A stretch of 64,000 nt of DNA from Virgibacillus proomii (GCF_018916875.1 NZ_JAHLNO010000029.1:57945-121944), one strand, 5' to 3'. Numbered from the stretch's first letter, positions 8,771 to 19,020 are shown. Translations and numbers: made by a program. Notes: generated by a model from the letters alone, not told the origin.

Positions 8771-10074
8771 TGAAGCTGGAGACGTTTAAATCAATTTTAT
8801 TAGTTTTATTGATTGGACTAAGTTTATTATTAACTTTTGGATTGTGGAATTACAAATCAGATTTTGAACAATTAGAGACAGGAAAAAATTATGCTAGTGA
8901 GGTTAGTGTTGGTGGTAAGGAAGAACGAAGAAACAATCTGATTGCACCAAGTTCGATCATCTTTCATATCAACGATGAACATTTTGGTTATAAGGATCCA
9001 CAGCAAGAAGAGACGTTTTTTCAAGATATGCAATCTTGGGTAATGACAGATTTTACGATAAGGGAATCATCATCTAGGGGAATCAAGGATTATGATATTG
9101 AAGTAATCTTTCCGGATGCTTTACCGATTGAAATTGCAAGCAGTCTTTTTTCGTTTGCAAATATCGATGAAATCAAAGCAAATTGGTCATTTGATCGTAT
9201 CTATTTGAAATTAGAAGAAGATACTTCAACGATTTCTATTTTCTTTCCATCGATTGATAAAAGGCGGCTGGCAACCGCATCCTTAAATGTTGCTGTAACG
9301 TATAATGGCCTGGAGGATTTATTAGCTTCTCGTAAAGGGCTAACAGAATATTTATTGTTTGATAAAGGAAATCGTGATATTAATGATGATGATATTTATG
9401 TTCGTAATAACACGAATGGCTTAGAAAAACGATCCCTTATTGTGTCTAAAATATCACCGGATTTATTTGTTGAGGTCTTATTCCCAGACCCAACCCTGAT
9501 TAGCCGGTCAGATAAAGGAAATATGAACTCAGGTGAGTATTATTATGCTGACAGTACGCGAGAAATGCGAATCAGACAAAAAGAGACGAAGCTGGAATTT
9601 TATAATCCCAACTCTACCGAAAATGCATCTGGAGATATTGGACCAATTGAGTTAATTGACCTAAGCATATCAAGGATAAACTCGCATAAAGGCTGGTTTG
9701 ATGATTATAAACTGTACGAGTTAAATACAACTAACAAAAGTGTTACGTATCAAATGCAATACAATGGTTATCCGGTCCATAATACGAACGGCTTGACATT
9801 TATTGAAACGGAATATGAAGGGCAAGACATCTATCGGTATAGTCGATCCCTGTTAAGCTTAGGCAGAGAAGTTCAAACAGAGCAAGTAGCAGTTCCATCT
9901 GGTGCAAAAATAATTGCACATCTAATGGATAATTTAGATGATACAGTCGATATCAAGGATATTGAAAACATTCAATTGGGTTATGATTTTCAGTATCAAG
10001 AAGATAATTCAGTAATATTGGAGCCGGCTTGGTTTATGCAAGTAAATGGAGTTTGGCAGAAGATTTTGTTTTAA
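8770..10074 (+). CDS. walH: WalK regulatory membrane protein WalH (YycH)
   Basis: 434 residues with one N-terminal TM (about 7-24, SILLVLLIGLSLLLTFGLW) and a large extracellular domain. Length, topology and position directly after walK match YycH, which with YycI binds WalK in the membrane and tunes its activity. Start overlaps the walK stop. Sequence between orthologues is poorly conserved, so position carries much of the assignment. Confidence 0.9.
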   Translation: MKLETFKSILLVLLIGLSLLLTFGLWNYKSDFEQLETGKNYASEVSVGGKEERRNNLIAPSSIIFHINDEHFGYKDPQQEETFFQDMQSWVMTDFTIRESSSRGIKDYDIEVIFPDALPIEIASSLFSFANIDEIKANWSFDRIYLKLEEDTSTISIFFPSIDKRRLATASLNVAVTYNGLEDLLASRKGLTEYLLFDKGNRDINDDDIYVRNNTNGLEKRSLIVSKISPDLFVEVLFPDPTLISRSDKGNMNSGEYYYADSTREMRIRQKETKLEFYNPNSTENASGDIGPIELIDLSISRINSHKGWFDDYKLYELNTTNKSVTYQMQYNGYPVHNTNGLTFIETEYEGQDIYRYSRSLLSLGREVQTEQVAVPSGAKIIAHLMDNLDDTVDIKDIENIQLGYDFQYQEDNSVILEPAWFMQVNGVWQKILF

Positions 10075-10110
10075 AAGATATCTAATTCTTCATATTGGAG
10101 GAATTAAGGC

Positions 10111-11049
10111 ATGCAATGGAGTCAGATTAAAACATTATTTATTTTATGTTTCTTAATCCTCAATATTTATCTATTTATTGAGTTTATGGATAAACAAAAC
10201 AGGGTAGATTCCTTCGACCAGGCAAGTACGGAGGAACCAACGATTGAAGAAATGTTAAAGCAGGAAAATATTAAAGTTAGTGATAAGCACGTGGATGTAA
10301 CTGAAGATACGTATATTAATGTTGCCCCTAAGAAATTTACCGATGTGGATATTAAAAAGGTTACTGATTTAAAAGGACAGGATGTTCAACTTATTAATAA
10401 GACGTTGCTTGTCTCCCGTTTTGATAGTCCGGTATCAATTCCACAAGATAAAGCAAGTATGAATGAATTGATAAGAAGCTATACGGCTTTTGCCAATGAT
10501 TATGTATTCTATGGTTGGGATAAGAAAACGAATGTATTGCTCTTCTTTCAACAAAAAAAAGATCGACCGATTTACTTTAATCGCTATGGTGCCATCCTAG
10601 TATTCCTAAACAAAGATAATGAGATGGTTTACTATATGCAAACAATGTTGGGAGATGCAAAGGAACAAGGTGAACCAAGTAAGCTCCTTAATCCAATCAA
10701 AGCCATTGGGTATTTATATAATCAAAATGAGTTAGTTCCAGAAGACAATGTAACCTCAGTCGATAATGGTTATTATACGAGAATTGGATCTGAGACAGGC
10801 TCTAACCAAGTATTTGCACCAACTTATAAGATTGAGGTAAATAAGGAACGCAATTATTTTGTCAATGCGGTAGAAGGTTATGTTAATGCTGGAGACGATA
10901 CAAAGTTTATTTCAGACACGATTAAAAATAATCTGAGTAACTTTAAACAGATGAATAAAGACGTAAATTGGAAAGACGATTTTATAAATATGGTAGAAGA
11001 ATCGGCTATAGAGGATAGCATAACGGAAGATATAAGGATAGAAGAATAG
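10111..11049 (+). CDS. walI: WalK regulatory membrane protein WalI (YycI)
   Basis: 312 residues, one N-terminal TM (about 6-24) and an extracellular domain of the YycH/YycI type. RBS GGAGG at 10098-10102, then ATG. The N-terminus WSQIKTLFILCFLILNIYL is typical of YycI. It forms a heterodimer with WalH that contacts WalK. The C-terminal tail is acidic. Confidence 0.9.
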   Translation: MQWSQIKTLFILCFLILNIYLFIEFMDKQNRVDSFDQASTEEPTIEEMLKQENIKVSDKHVDVTEDTYINVAPKKFTDVDIKKVTDLKGQDVQLINKTLLVSRFDSPVSIPQDKASMNELIRSYTAFANDYVFYGWDKKTNVLLFFQQKKDRPIYFNRYGAILVFLNKDNEMVYYMQTMLGDAKEQGEPSKLLNPIKAIGYLYNQNELVPEDNVTSVDNGYYTRIGSETGSNQVFAPTYKIEVNKERNYFVNAVEGYVNAGDDTKFISDTIKNNLSNFKQMNKDVNWKDDFINMVEESAIEDSITEDIRIEE

Positions 11050-11074
11050 TATAGATAAATCGGAGTGACTATGA

Positions 11075-11860
11075 ATGACTTTACGCTTTAGTGTGTTAGC
11101 CTCAGGAAGTACAGGTAATGCATTTTATATTGAATCAGAACAGCAAAGACTGCTTGTTGATGCGGGCTTAAGCGGCAAGCAGCTGGATCGTCTTTTTCAA
11201 GAAATAAATATTGATCCGAGTAACTTATCAAGTATTTTAGTTACTCACGAACATAGTGATCATATTAAAGGGCTTGGTGTTTTTGCCCGAAAATATAAAC
11301 TGCCTATTTACGCAAATGCAAAAACATGGCAAGCAATGGAAAAATCAATTGGTAATCTGTCTATTGATCAGAAATTTCATTTTAACTTGGAGGAAATAAA
11401 GACATTTGGCGATATTGATGTGGAATCATTCGGTGTTTCTCATGATGCTGCAGAACCAATGTTTTATACATTCCATCATCAAGGAAAAAAAGTTGCGCTT
11501 GTTACGGATTTAGGTTATGTATCAGAGCGCATTAAGAAAATCGTAGAAGGTGCAGATGCTTATATCTTTGAAGCAAATCATGATGTTGGTATGCTGCGAA
11601 TGGGAAGGTATCCATGGAATGTGAAACGCCGTATTTTAGGTGATTCGGGGCATATTTCCAATGAAGACTGTGGTCTTGCTTTGGCAGATATTGTTGACAA
11701 TAATACCCAACGCATTTATCTGGCGCATTTAAGCTTAGATAATAATATGCGCGATCTAGCTCGAATGTCGGTAAATAATGTACTTCAAGAGCGGGGCATT
11801 TCCCTAGAATTAATGGATACATATCACGATAAACCAACTGTGTTGTTTGAAGTAAGCTAA
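11075..11860 (+). CDS. walJ: MBL-fold exonuclease WalJ (YycJ)
   Basis: 261 residues with the metallo-beta-lactamase fold. The metal-binding HxHxDH motif is [10 protein letters not shown] near residue 60; [12 protein letters not shown] is the typical N-terminus. Biochemically YycJ-type proteins are 5'-3' DNA exonucleases linked to mismatch repair. RBS CGGAGTG precedes ATG 11075; an out-of-frame ATG lies 4 nt upstream. Last gene of the wal operon proper. Confidence 0.93.
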   Translation: MTLRFSVLASGSTGNAFYIESEQQRLLVDAGLSGKQLDRLFQEINIDPSNLSSILVTHEHSDHIKGLGVFARKYKLPIYANAKTWQAMEKSIGNLSIDQKFHFNLEEIKTFGDIDVESFGVSHDAAEPMFYTFHHQGKKVALVTDLGYVSERIKKIVEGADAYIFEANHDVGMLRMGRYPWNVKRRILGDSGHISNEDCGLALADIVDNNTQRIYLAHLSLDNNMRDLARMSVNNVLQERGISLELMDTYHDKPTVLFEVS

Positions 11861-12122
11861 ACAATTTGTTTATTTTATCAGCTGTTGGGGGAATAATAAA
11901 GAGGACAATTTATCCTTAAATGAGAGGCCATGTTTTGATATGTTAGAAAAACAAGATATGTTTCACTAAAAGATTAGGCCAGATACGAGTAAAAATTTCC
12001 ATATCTAATGTATAAAATTGAAACAAGGTTATTGCCTGTTGTCCTTAGAGCCGGCCAGAGTTTTCTAAAGGCAGGGCATTTGGATTAATTTCGGTACTGG
12101 ACGTATGTAAAGGGGTAGATAA

Positions 12123-13337
12123 ATGGGGTATTACGATCAGCATTATCCACCAAATCCGCAACGGAAGAAGAAGAAAAACTGGCTTATACCACTTTTGCTT
12201 GGTGTTATAATTGGTGTTTTACTTGTAACAGTTGCATTACCAGCACTTGTTAATACAGGAATTCTAACAAATAATGAGCAGGAAGCAGAAACTCGGCAAG
12301 ACTTAGGTTCAACAAAAGAAGGAAATGGACCAAAACAAGTAATGAACGTCGATGTTTCAACACAAATTACCGAAATTATTGATCAAGTAGCACCAGCTGT
12401 AGTAGGAGTCATTAATATCCAACAACAGATTGATTTTTGGCAGCAGGAGGAAAACAGTCAGGCTGGAGAAGGTTCAGGTGTTATTTACAAAAAAGAGGAT
12501 GGCACAGCTTATGTAGTAACCAACCATCATGTCGTTAGTGGTGCTGATACGATTGAAGTTGTGTTATTTGACGACACCCGCATTGAAGCAAAGTTAGTAG
12601 GAAGTGACTTATTTTCTGATTTAGCGGTGCTAAAAATGGATGGCGATAAGATAAAAAATGTCATAGAGATCGGTACTTCTGCCAATGTAAAAGTAGGAGA
12701 GCCGGCGATAGCGATTGGTAATCCACTTGGACTTATGTTTTCCGGATCGGTAACACAAGGTATTATTAGCGGAAAAGAAAGAACAATCCCTCAGGATTTC
12801 AATCAAGATGGTCGAGCTGACTGGCAAGCAGAAGTTATTCAAACAGATGCAGCCATTAATCCTGGTAATAGCGGTGGTGCACTTATTAATATTAACGGCC
12901 AATTAATTGGCATTAATTCCATGAAAATTAATCAAACAAATGTGGAAGGATTGGGATTTGCAATTCCAATTGACTCCGCTATACCAATTATTGAACAGCT
13001 AGAAACAGAAGGAAAAGTAACGAGACCTTACTTAGGAGTTGAAATTTATTCATTAGAAGAGGTTCCACAAACGGAATGGAAAAATACACTTAAATTGCCG
13101 GAAGATATTGAAGGCGGTGTGTACGTTTGGAGTGTAGAGCCGCTGTCACCGGCGGATCGAGCAGGTCTCAAGCGGCTAGATGTCATTACAGAATTAGATG
13201 GTAAGCAGGTAAGGAATATAATTGATCTCCGAAAAATTCTTTACCAGGAAAAAGAAGTAGGTGATAAAGTGACTGTTACCTATTATCGAGAAGGAAGGAA
13301 ACAGGAAACAACAATTGAATTAGGAACACAGAAATAG
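12123..13337 (+). CDS. htrA: HtrA-type membrane serine protease with PDZ domain
   Basis: 404 residues. A cytoplasmic N-terminus of about 18 residues rich in KKK, one TM (about 20-42), then an extracytoplasmic trypsin-like domain with His (TNHHVVSGAD, about 133), Asp (SDLAVLK, about 166) and Ser (NPGNSGGAL, about 248). A PDZ domain covers about 295-400. Degrades misfolded secreted proteins at the membrane surface. It follows walJ as in B. subtilis (YyxA/HtrC position), after a 262-bp gap that may hold its own promoter. Confidence 0.94.
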   Translation: MGYYDQHYPPNPQRKKKKNWLIPLLLGVIIGVLLVTVALPALVNTGILTNNEQEAETRQDLGSTKEGNGPKQVMNVDVSTQITEIIDQVAPAVVGVINIQQQIDFWQQEENSQAGEGSGVIYKKEDGTAYVVTNHHVVSGADTIEVVLFDDTRIEAKLVGSDLFSDLAVLKMDGDKIKNVIEIGTSANVKVGEPAIAIGNPLGLMFSGSVTQGIISGKERTIPQDFNQDGRADWQAEVIQTDAAINPGNSGGALININGQLIGINSMKINQTNVEGLGFAIPIDSAIPIIEQLETEGKVTRPYLGVEIYSLEEVPQTEWKNTLKLPEDIEGGVYVWSVEPLSPADRAGLKRLDVITELDGKQVRNIIDLRKILYQEKEVGDKVTVTYYREGRKQETTIELGTQK

Positions 13338-13341
13338 GGAA

Positions 13342-13377
13342 AAGCAACGAGCTGCTCGGGATAGTTCGTTGCTTTTT
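13342..13377 (+). terminator. htrA terminator
   Basis: Stem AAGCAACGA (13342-13350) with TCGTTGCTT (13366-13374) and a T-run, 5 nt after the htrA stop. Confidence 0.85.
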
Positions 13378-13468
13378 AGCCTAGAGAATAAATGATCTCG
13401 TAAAGAAAATTAGGGAATAACCAGGTAATTGCTGGGGCTAGGAAGGAATAAGTACTTAGTAAGCAGCT

Positions 13469-13736
13469 TATTCACATGTGAATAAAGACGCAATTTTAAA
13501 ACGGATATGGATATTATCCACAGTTTTTATAAATTATGCACATTTTGTTGATAAATTTAGCGTGGAAAATCAATATATGGTATGTTAAAAGGAAATTATG
13601 TCAAAATAGGTGCGAACACTTGTGCATATGTGGATAAGTTTGTGGATGACAACAGCTTTTCAACAACTAAAATCAAATTATACACGAGTTATCAACAAAA
13701 ATTCGATTTAATAATGGTTAATTGAGATTATCCACA
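13469..13736. promoter_or_regulatory. DnaA-box cluster downstream of htrA
   Basis: Three perfect DnaA boxes (TTATCCACA): 13514-13522 and 13728-13736 on plus, and 13629-13637 on minus. Near matches: TTATTCACA/TGTGAATAA as an 18-bp palindrome (13469-13486), TTATGCACA (13534), TGTTGATAA (13546), TGTGGATGA (13641) and TTATCAACA (13689). About nine sites in 270 bp is far above chance. B. subtilis has a few DnaA-box clusters outside oriC that titrate DnaA; I recall one near yydA (rlmH), which matches this neighbourhood. The last box lies inside the 3' end of the DoxX gene. Confidence 0.75.
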
Positions 13737-14107
13737 GGTTTATTTTTACTCCAAATGATTAATAATAAAATGAACATGACGATATCTAATCGGGCTTCAA
13801 ATAAAAAAAGGAGCAGTCCTTTATGGAGTAAAATCGGCAATTTTGTTACATACAAGGCACCAAGTATAATAAGAATTAATGGAGTTATAGCTATTTTTAA
13901 ATAAATCCTCCCTGCTACTAATATTCCACAAGCTACTTCAATGATTGCAATAAGAAACAGAGTAACTTCAGGAAATGGCATTCCCAATTGAGTGAAGGTT
14001 ATCTTAAAATCGCTGATAACAAGCTTTATCATTCCTGATGTAATAAAAACAAATGCAATTACATAGCACATCCATGGAAACACATGCATATGAACAGTTG
14101 ATTTCAT
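13718..14107 (-). CDS. DoxX-family membrane protein
   Basis: 129 residues with four hydrophobic segments (about 10-28, 45-65, 70-90, 100-120), the DoxX size and pattern (GMIKLVISDF, AIIEVACGILV). RBS AAAGGAGG lies just before the ATG on the minus strand. Family members are quinone-related or thiol-redox membrane proteins; the role here is unknown. The last codons (PVDNLN) are written by a DnaA box. Confidence 0.8.
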   Translation of the reverse strand: MKSTVHMHVFPWMCYVIAFVFITSGMIKLVISDFKITFTQLGMPFPEVTLFLIAIIEVACGILVAGRIYLKIAITPLILIILGALYVTKLPILLHKGLLLFLFEARLDIVMFILLLIIWSKNKPVDNLN

Positions 14108-14841
14108 AAAAGTTCCTCCTTTCTATCCAGAATTATTCAGCAGCAACACGTCCATGTTTATTAAAAAAGTGAACAGCCCGTGAACTTGACATGGACGATT
14201 GCAAAGAAAATATGCAAGGAAGTCTGTTAGATTGGTTTAGTTAGGTCTAGGAAGCAATATCGATTTCTTCATGTTGATTTTTTAAAAAAATAGTTTCGTC
14301 GTCTAGCTTAAGCGCTCAAGCGACTAACAAACTTCGATCTTCTTCCTACGATAAGTCAACATCGGCTCGCATCTAAATGAAAGGCCGACTAAAAGCAGGC
14401 TTGTCGCTCAGGCGTCGGCATCCCCTTGTTTTAGAGGCATGTTTCCTTTATCTCGTCAGAAGTTCTCCAGTTTGTACGTCGCTAACCTGATCGCTTGTAC
14501 TTTTGATGTCTAGCTTAAGCGCTCAAGCGACTAACAAACTTCGATCTTCTTCCTACGATAAGTCAACATCGGCTCGCATCTAAATGAAAGGGCCGACTAA
14601 AAACAGGCTTGTCGCTCAAGCGTCGGCATCCCCTTCCTACGCAGCAATACATCACGATTTTTCAAGGGAAAGCACTCTTTAAATGAAGTTTCACTTTATC
14701 GCTTCAAAAGCTCTGCTGTTTGTATGTCGCTAAGTGAACGCCTTTTATTCATAATATATGCAAATAAGCAGTCAACCTTGCCAAGCATTCTTATAAACCG
14801 TATAATTTCTTTATGCAGTGGAAAGGAAGTGTACCTAAAGA
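14108..14841. repeat. Two tandem family A copies with C and D modules
   Basis: Family A copies open GTCTAGCTTAAGCGCTCAAG at 14301 and 14508 and are about 90% identical, each containing the GCCGAC...GTCGGC stem. A D module lies at 14452-14500, a truncated C module at 14641-14700 and another D module at 14700-14742. The remaining 190 bases (14108-14300) hold the doxX promoter region; the last 60 precede the ABC transporter. No gene is seen. Confidence 0.7.
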
Positions 14842-16557
14842 ATGCTCCGTCGATTTTTTTCTTATTACAAACCCCATAAAAGATTGTTTATCGTGGATTT
14901 TACATCAGCGGTAATTGTGGCTTTATTAGAACTTGCATTTCCAGTTGCTGTACAGTATTTTATTGATCAACTGTTACCAGGAAACGACTGGAATTTGATT
15001 GTGCTTGTCAGCATTTTACTTCTCCTTGTTTATATCATAAGTACACTTTTACAATATGTAGTGACTTATTTAGGGCATAAATTAGGAATTAATATCGAAA
15101 CGGACATGCGTCAAGAATTATTTCACCATGTTCAGCGGCAATCATTTCGCTTTTTTGATAATACTAAAACAGGTCATATTATGAGCCGGATTACGAATGA
15201 TTTATTTGATATTGGTGAGCTTGCTCATCACGGACCAGAAGATTTCTTTATTTCCCTAATGACGTTTTTTGGCGCCTTTATTATTATGTTTATGATTAAT
15301 GTAAAGCTGGCATTGATTATTTTGTTAGCTGTACCAATATTGATTTTTCTAATCACATTTAGCAATATTCAAATGAATAAAGCTTGGAAAAAAATGTACG
15401 AGGATATTGCTGGTGTGAATGCACGTATTGAGGATGCTGTATCAGGCGCTCGTGTAGTACAATCATTTACGAATGAAGAACATGAGATGAAACGATTCAC
15501 AAAAGATAATTTCAGTTTTCGTAAAGCTAAATTATCAGCATATAAGGTAATGGCAATCGTCCATTCTAATATATACATGCTTATACGGTTAATTACGTTA
15601 CTCGTATTAGTGGTCGGAGCTTGGCTAACCTATAATAATCAACTAATGATTGGTGAGTTGGTCAGCTTTGTATTATTTGTTAATGTACTATTTACACCTA
15701 TTCAAAAAATCACAGCTTTGTTGGAGCTTTATCCGAAAGGAATGGCCGGGTTCAAGCGATTTACAGATTTATTAGATGTTGAGCCGGATGTGCAAAATAA
15801 AAAAAACGCTCAAGCTGTTACTTATTTGCATGGCAACATCTCATTCAACCGTGTTTCATTTGCTTATGAAAAAACACAAAAACCAGTGTTAAATAATATA
15901 AGCTTTGATATTAAAGTTGGAGAAACAATTGCTTTTGTCGGCCCTTCAGGTGCAGGAAAAACAACCATTTGCTCATTAATCCCTAGATTTTATGATATTG
16001 ATGCAGGGCAAATTACGATTGATGGGATAGATATTCGGGATATGACGAAGGAGAGCTTGCGTCAACAAATAGGTATTGTACAACAGGATGTTTTCTTATT
16101 TACTGGGACATTACGAGAAAATATTGCATATGGAAAACTGGATGCCACAGATGAAGAAATAAAGTTGGCAGCACGGCGAGCCCATATGGAAGAGTTTATT
16201 AAAGAATTACCTGATGGATACGAAACACAGGTTGGCGAGCGGGGTCTAAAGCTTTCCGGGGGTCAGAAGCAGCGAATTGCCATTGCTCGTATGTTTTTAA
16301 AAAATCCACCAATCCTCATTTTAGATGAAGCAACTTCCGCCTTAGATACAGAAACTGAATTGATTATTCAGCAAGCTTTAAATGAGCTTTCAAAAGATCG
16401 AACAACCCTTGTTATTGCTCATCGACTGGCAACTATTAAAAATGCAGATCGAATAATGGTCGTGACAAAGGACGGGATTGAGGAAGAAGGCAGTCATGAG
16501 CAATTATTACAACGTGATGGCATTTTCGCGCAACTTCATCGTGCACAAATGCGTTAA
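14842..16557 (+). CDS. ABC exporter, fused permease and ATPase (YwjA/MsbA type)
   Basis: 571 residues. The exporter transmembrane domain occupies about 1-315 with six helices. The nucleotide-binding domain from about 335 has Walker A GPSGAGKTT (368-376), Q-loop VQQDVFLF, signature LSGGQKQRIAIAR, Walker B ILILDEATSALD and switch His in IAHRLAT. It acts as a homodimer or heterodimer at the membrane. The N-terminus (MLRRFFSYYKPHK) resembles B. subtilis YwjA; substrate unknown. Repeat B3 starts 18 nt after the stop. Confidence 0.9.
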   Translation: MLRRFFSYYKPHKRLFIVDFTSAVIVALLELAFPVAVQYFIDQLLPGNDWNLIVLVSILLLLVYIISTLLQYVVTYLGHKLGINIETDMRQELFHHVQRQSFRFFDNTKTGHIMSRITNDLFDIGELAHHGPEDFFISLMTFFGAFIIMFMINVKLALIILLAVPILIFLITFSNIQMNKAWKKMYEDIAGVNARIEDAVSGARVVQSFTNEEHEMKRFTKDNFSFRKAKLSAYKVMAIVHSNIYMLIRLITLLVLVVGAWLTYNNQLMIGELVSFVLFVNVLFTPIQKITALLELYPKGMAGFKRFTDLLDVEPDVQNKKNAQAVTYLHGNISFNRVSFAYEKTQKPVLNNISFDIKVGETIAFVGPSGAGKTTICSLIPRFYDIDAGQITIDGIDIRDMTKESLRQQIGIVQQDVFLFTGTLRENIAYGKLDATDEEIKLAARRAHMEEFIKELPDGYETQVGERGLKLSGGQKQRIAIARMFLKNPPILILDEATSALDTETELIIQQALNELSKDRTTLVIAHRLATIKNADRIMVVTKDGIEEEGSHEQLLQRDGIFAQLHRAQMR

Positions 16558-16575
16558 GCTTATTTTAATAAACAA

Positions 16576-16866
16576 TTTATCCCGCATCTAAGTAGCCGTA
16601 AGACCTCCGCTTTAAGAGTTATAGAGAATACGAACAAAAGATAACAGCACTTTAATACTCGATTCGTTCGAGTTAATGGGACTAGAGAGACTCCTGAATT
16701 GGCATCGCACGCAGAAAAGTGCTTTCCTTTTCAAGGACAAGGAAAGCTTCGACAGCGACACATCCCGTAGAAAAAGCGGTTTTCTTTTTCAAGGACGCCC
16801 GTGATTTTTAGCTTTTGTTCTACTTCTATCTGTAGTGGATGATGAAAATGCAAGTTTCACTTTATC
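16576..16866. repeat. Family B repeat B3 with inserted C modules
   Basis: Opens TTTATCCCGCATCTAAGTAG and ends GTTTCACTTTATC. Unlike the short copies it carries two family C segments (16700-16800, ATCGCACGCAGAAAAGTG and CAAGGACAAGGAAAGCT) in place of hairpin 2, and its first hairpin is partly decayed. It lies directly 3' of the ABC exporter. Confidence 0.65.
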
Positions 16867-16875
16867 ATAAGTTGT

Positions 16876-16910
16876 AGCGCAACTTGGTTTATATAACAAG
16901 TTGCGCTTTT
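16876..16910 (+). terminator. Terminator after the ABC exporter and repeat B3
   Basis: Stem AGCGCAACTTG (16876-16886) with CAAGTTGCGCT (16897-16907), 10-nt loop, then TTT. The 300 bases after it (to 17211) show no gene. Confidence 0.7.
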
Positions 16911-17211
16911 CAGCTGGTTTAACTTCATCGTAAAAAAATACATTCCAAAACGAAGAAATCGATGTATCATTTTGCAGTTTTTAAACAACCTCTTCTCGTT
17001 ACGTTATATCGGTTGTAGTATGCTCTCTTTTAACATATGAAGAAAATAACGTTAGCAAGGCTAAGAACTGGCTAGGAAAGCAATTTTTATTATCGAAATT
17101 ATTAAAAATTAGTGACAAATTACAATTTTAAAGTAAAAGATGTTTTGTACATGTAAGATAAAGGAAAGCAAGTAGTATGTAATAATTATTTAATAGAGAG
17201 GGGATTTGCAG

Positions 17212-17360
17212 ATGGAACAATTGGAACAAACCACGCAAAAAAGGTGGCAAGAGAACAGGGATTTCAAATCTGTGCTGCAGTAGAGACACATATCCATGCT
17301 GGCTTGTATCAAGAGTTACCGAACTTGCCAGACGTACTGGGGCAACGATCTATTATTCTT
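17212..17360 (+). pseudogene. Fragment of an MBL-fold metallohydrolase (persulfide dioxygenase-like)
   Basis: After a GAGAGGGGAT ribosome site, the frame at 17244 encodes VAREQGFQICAAVETHIHA, matching the ETHIHAD motif region of MBL hydrolases such as persulfide dioxygenase-rhodanese proteins. A frameshift after HAG restores homology: LVSRVTELARRTGATIYYSS. The gene breaks off at about 17360 where IS3 sequence begins, and the usual N-terminus is also missing. It is dead. Confidence 0.6.
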
Positions 17361-18140
17361 CTATTTATCTATCCTACGTTTAAAACCGTGAGAGGTATAC
17401 TGAAACCCTCGGTCACTATGGATAAGTGGATGTTCCTCCTTGTTTAATGTTGTCGTAGCTAAGTCCAGAGTATGAAAGACAAGACGGTTATTATTTCGAT
17501 GCCCAAAAACATAGCTAACAATCGAGCCATCATATAAATTACGAATAGCACTTAAATATGCTTTTTTGGAAGTACCATATTTAAACTCAGTTACATCAGT
17601 TACCCATTTTTCATTTGGTTTTTCTGCTTTGAAATTTCTATTTAAGATATTATCTGTAACATGTTGTGGGATGGATCGTTTATAACGATTCTTCTTTTTA
17701 CGAATAACAGATTGAATCCTAGCGATTTTCATCAACCTATAAATTCTCTTATGGTTGAGCTTTTGATTAAATTTCTCTTCAAATGTACGATTCATATTTG
17801 TCTTCATTCGTCGATATCCATAAATACCATCCACTTTTTTATGAAGAGTAACCATCTCGCTAATAATTTCCTGATTTTGAAGTTCACACGTTTAGATGGT
17901 GTTCGATTCAACTATTTATAGTAAGCCGATCGTGCAATCCCTGCAATTTCACAAAGAAGGGAAATTGATAGATTTCCCTCCACATGAAGTTCTTGAATTG
18001 CGATATATTTATCTTTAAATCTTACTGGTTTATTTTCGCCTCCTTTCAATCTCCTCTAACTTTTTTAGAAATGCATTCTTCTCCCTTAAACGCTTATTTT
18101 GAAATTCTAATTGCTTCATTTCTAGTTTGATTTTCTCTAT
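17361..18140 (-). mobile_element. Decayed IS3-family (IS150-type) element
   Basis: On the minus strand a coiled-coil OrfA tail (KLEMKQLEFQNKRLREKN, about 18140-18040) is followed in another frame by OrfB: ELHVEGNLSISLLCEIAGIA, then an in-frame TAG after YYK, then an open stretch of 164 codons (17855-17361) with the DDE integrase core (WVTDVTEFKYG, HSDRGFQYTS). The frame arrangement fits IS3 programmed frameshifting. The C-terminal DNAxE part is missing where the element meets the MBL fragment, so it is inactive. Confidence 0.8.
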
Positions 18141-18149
18141 AAAAATAAT

Positions 18150-18300
18150 CAGGAATACGAATTGATCTATGGAGCTTTAAGGAAACGAAGAAGCAGGATA
18201 AAATCACAGATGAAAGGAAAAACGATTATCTTGTTGTTGATAATGATCGCCCTAAGTTTAAGAATTTGCCAGACGCTATTTTCCCTATTAAAAAATAACT
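18150..18300 (+). pseudogene. Unidentified C-terminal gene fragment
   Basis: One frame encodes DERKNDYLVVDNDRPKFKNL followed by PDAIFPIKK and a stop at about 18296. It reads like the end of a real protein but has no start or ribosome site. I do not recognise the family. It lies between the IS3 relic and the TetR gene. Confidence 0.3.
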
Positions 18301-18337
18301 CATAATGTTTCCTTCCCCTGTTTTTAATCAATTTTAG

Positions 18338-18382
18338 TTGACAAAAAAACTAGATCCATATAAAATGACTGATAGTCAGTCA
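18338..18382 (+). promoter_or_regulatory. Promoter and operator of the TetR gene
   Basis: Sigma-A promoter TTGACA (18338-18343), 17-nt spacer, TAAAAT (18361-18366). A 17-bp palindrome TGACTGA-TAG-TCAGTCA (18366-18382) begins at the last base of the -10. The same palindrome precedes the SMR efflux genes at 19175-19191, so the TetR protein probably represses both itself and the pump. Confidence 0.8.
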
Positions 18383-18447
18383 ATAAGCGGATTTCTTACT
18401 CATCTATCATTTAAAAAAGTAAACCACATAGAGAAAGAGGTGAAGCA

Positions 18448-19020
18448 GTGGACAATAAAAAAGAAAAAATTATTCGCTCGGCTATCCAAGTATTTAAGGA
18501 AAAAGGAATTGAAAAAACGAAGGTATCTGATATTGTTAAAGGTGCTGGCGTAGCCCAAGGTACATTTTATTTGTATTTTCCTTCCAAATTAGCCGTTATG
18601 CCTTCCATTGCCGAGGTCATGGTAAAGAGAATTGTGGAAGCGATGGAAGAGGAGGTAAAGCCTGAAAAGGAATTTATGGAACAATTGGAGCAAGTGGTTC
18701 AAGTAGCCTTTAAAATAACGAACGATTATCGGGAAATCTATGCTTTAATGTTTGCTGGATTGGCTTCCAGTCAATATTTAAGTGAGTGGGAAAAAATATA
18801 CGAGCCTTATTATGCTTGGATGCACAAGTTTTTAATCCAACCAAAGGCAACGGGTGTTCTTCGTGAGAATATGGATGTTGATGCAACGGCCAAATTATTA
18901 ATAGGTTTAATCGAAGCTGGAGCTGAACAATCTTATTTGTTTGATAAACAAGATGAAAAAAAAGCAAATCAAAAACAGAAGGAAGTCCTAGAATTTTCCA
19001 AAAATGCAATATGTAAATAA
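18448..19020 (+). CDS. TetR-family repressor of the SMR efflux pair
   Basis: 190 residues from GTG, preceded by GAGGTGAAG. The N-terminal TetR HTH is clear (IIRSAIQVFKEKGIEKTKVS, then GVAQGTFYLYFPSK, residues about 7-50). The C-terminal ligand domain follows. Equivalent to the YvdT position in the B. subtilis yvdTSR cluster as I recall it. Two identical operators flank its gene. Confidence 0.88.
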   Translation: MDNKKEKIIRSAIQVFKEKGIEKTKVSDIVKGAGVAQGTFYLYFPSKLAVMPSIAEVMVKRIVEAMEEEVKPEKEFMEQLEQVVQVAFKITNDYREIYALMFAGLASSQYLSEWEKIYEPYYAWMHKFLIQPKATGVLRENMDVDATAKLLIGLIEAGAEQSYLFDKQDEKKANQKQKEVLEFSKNAICK

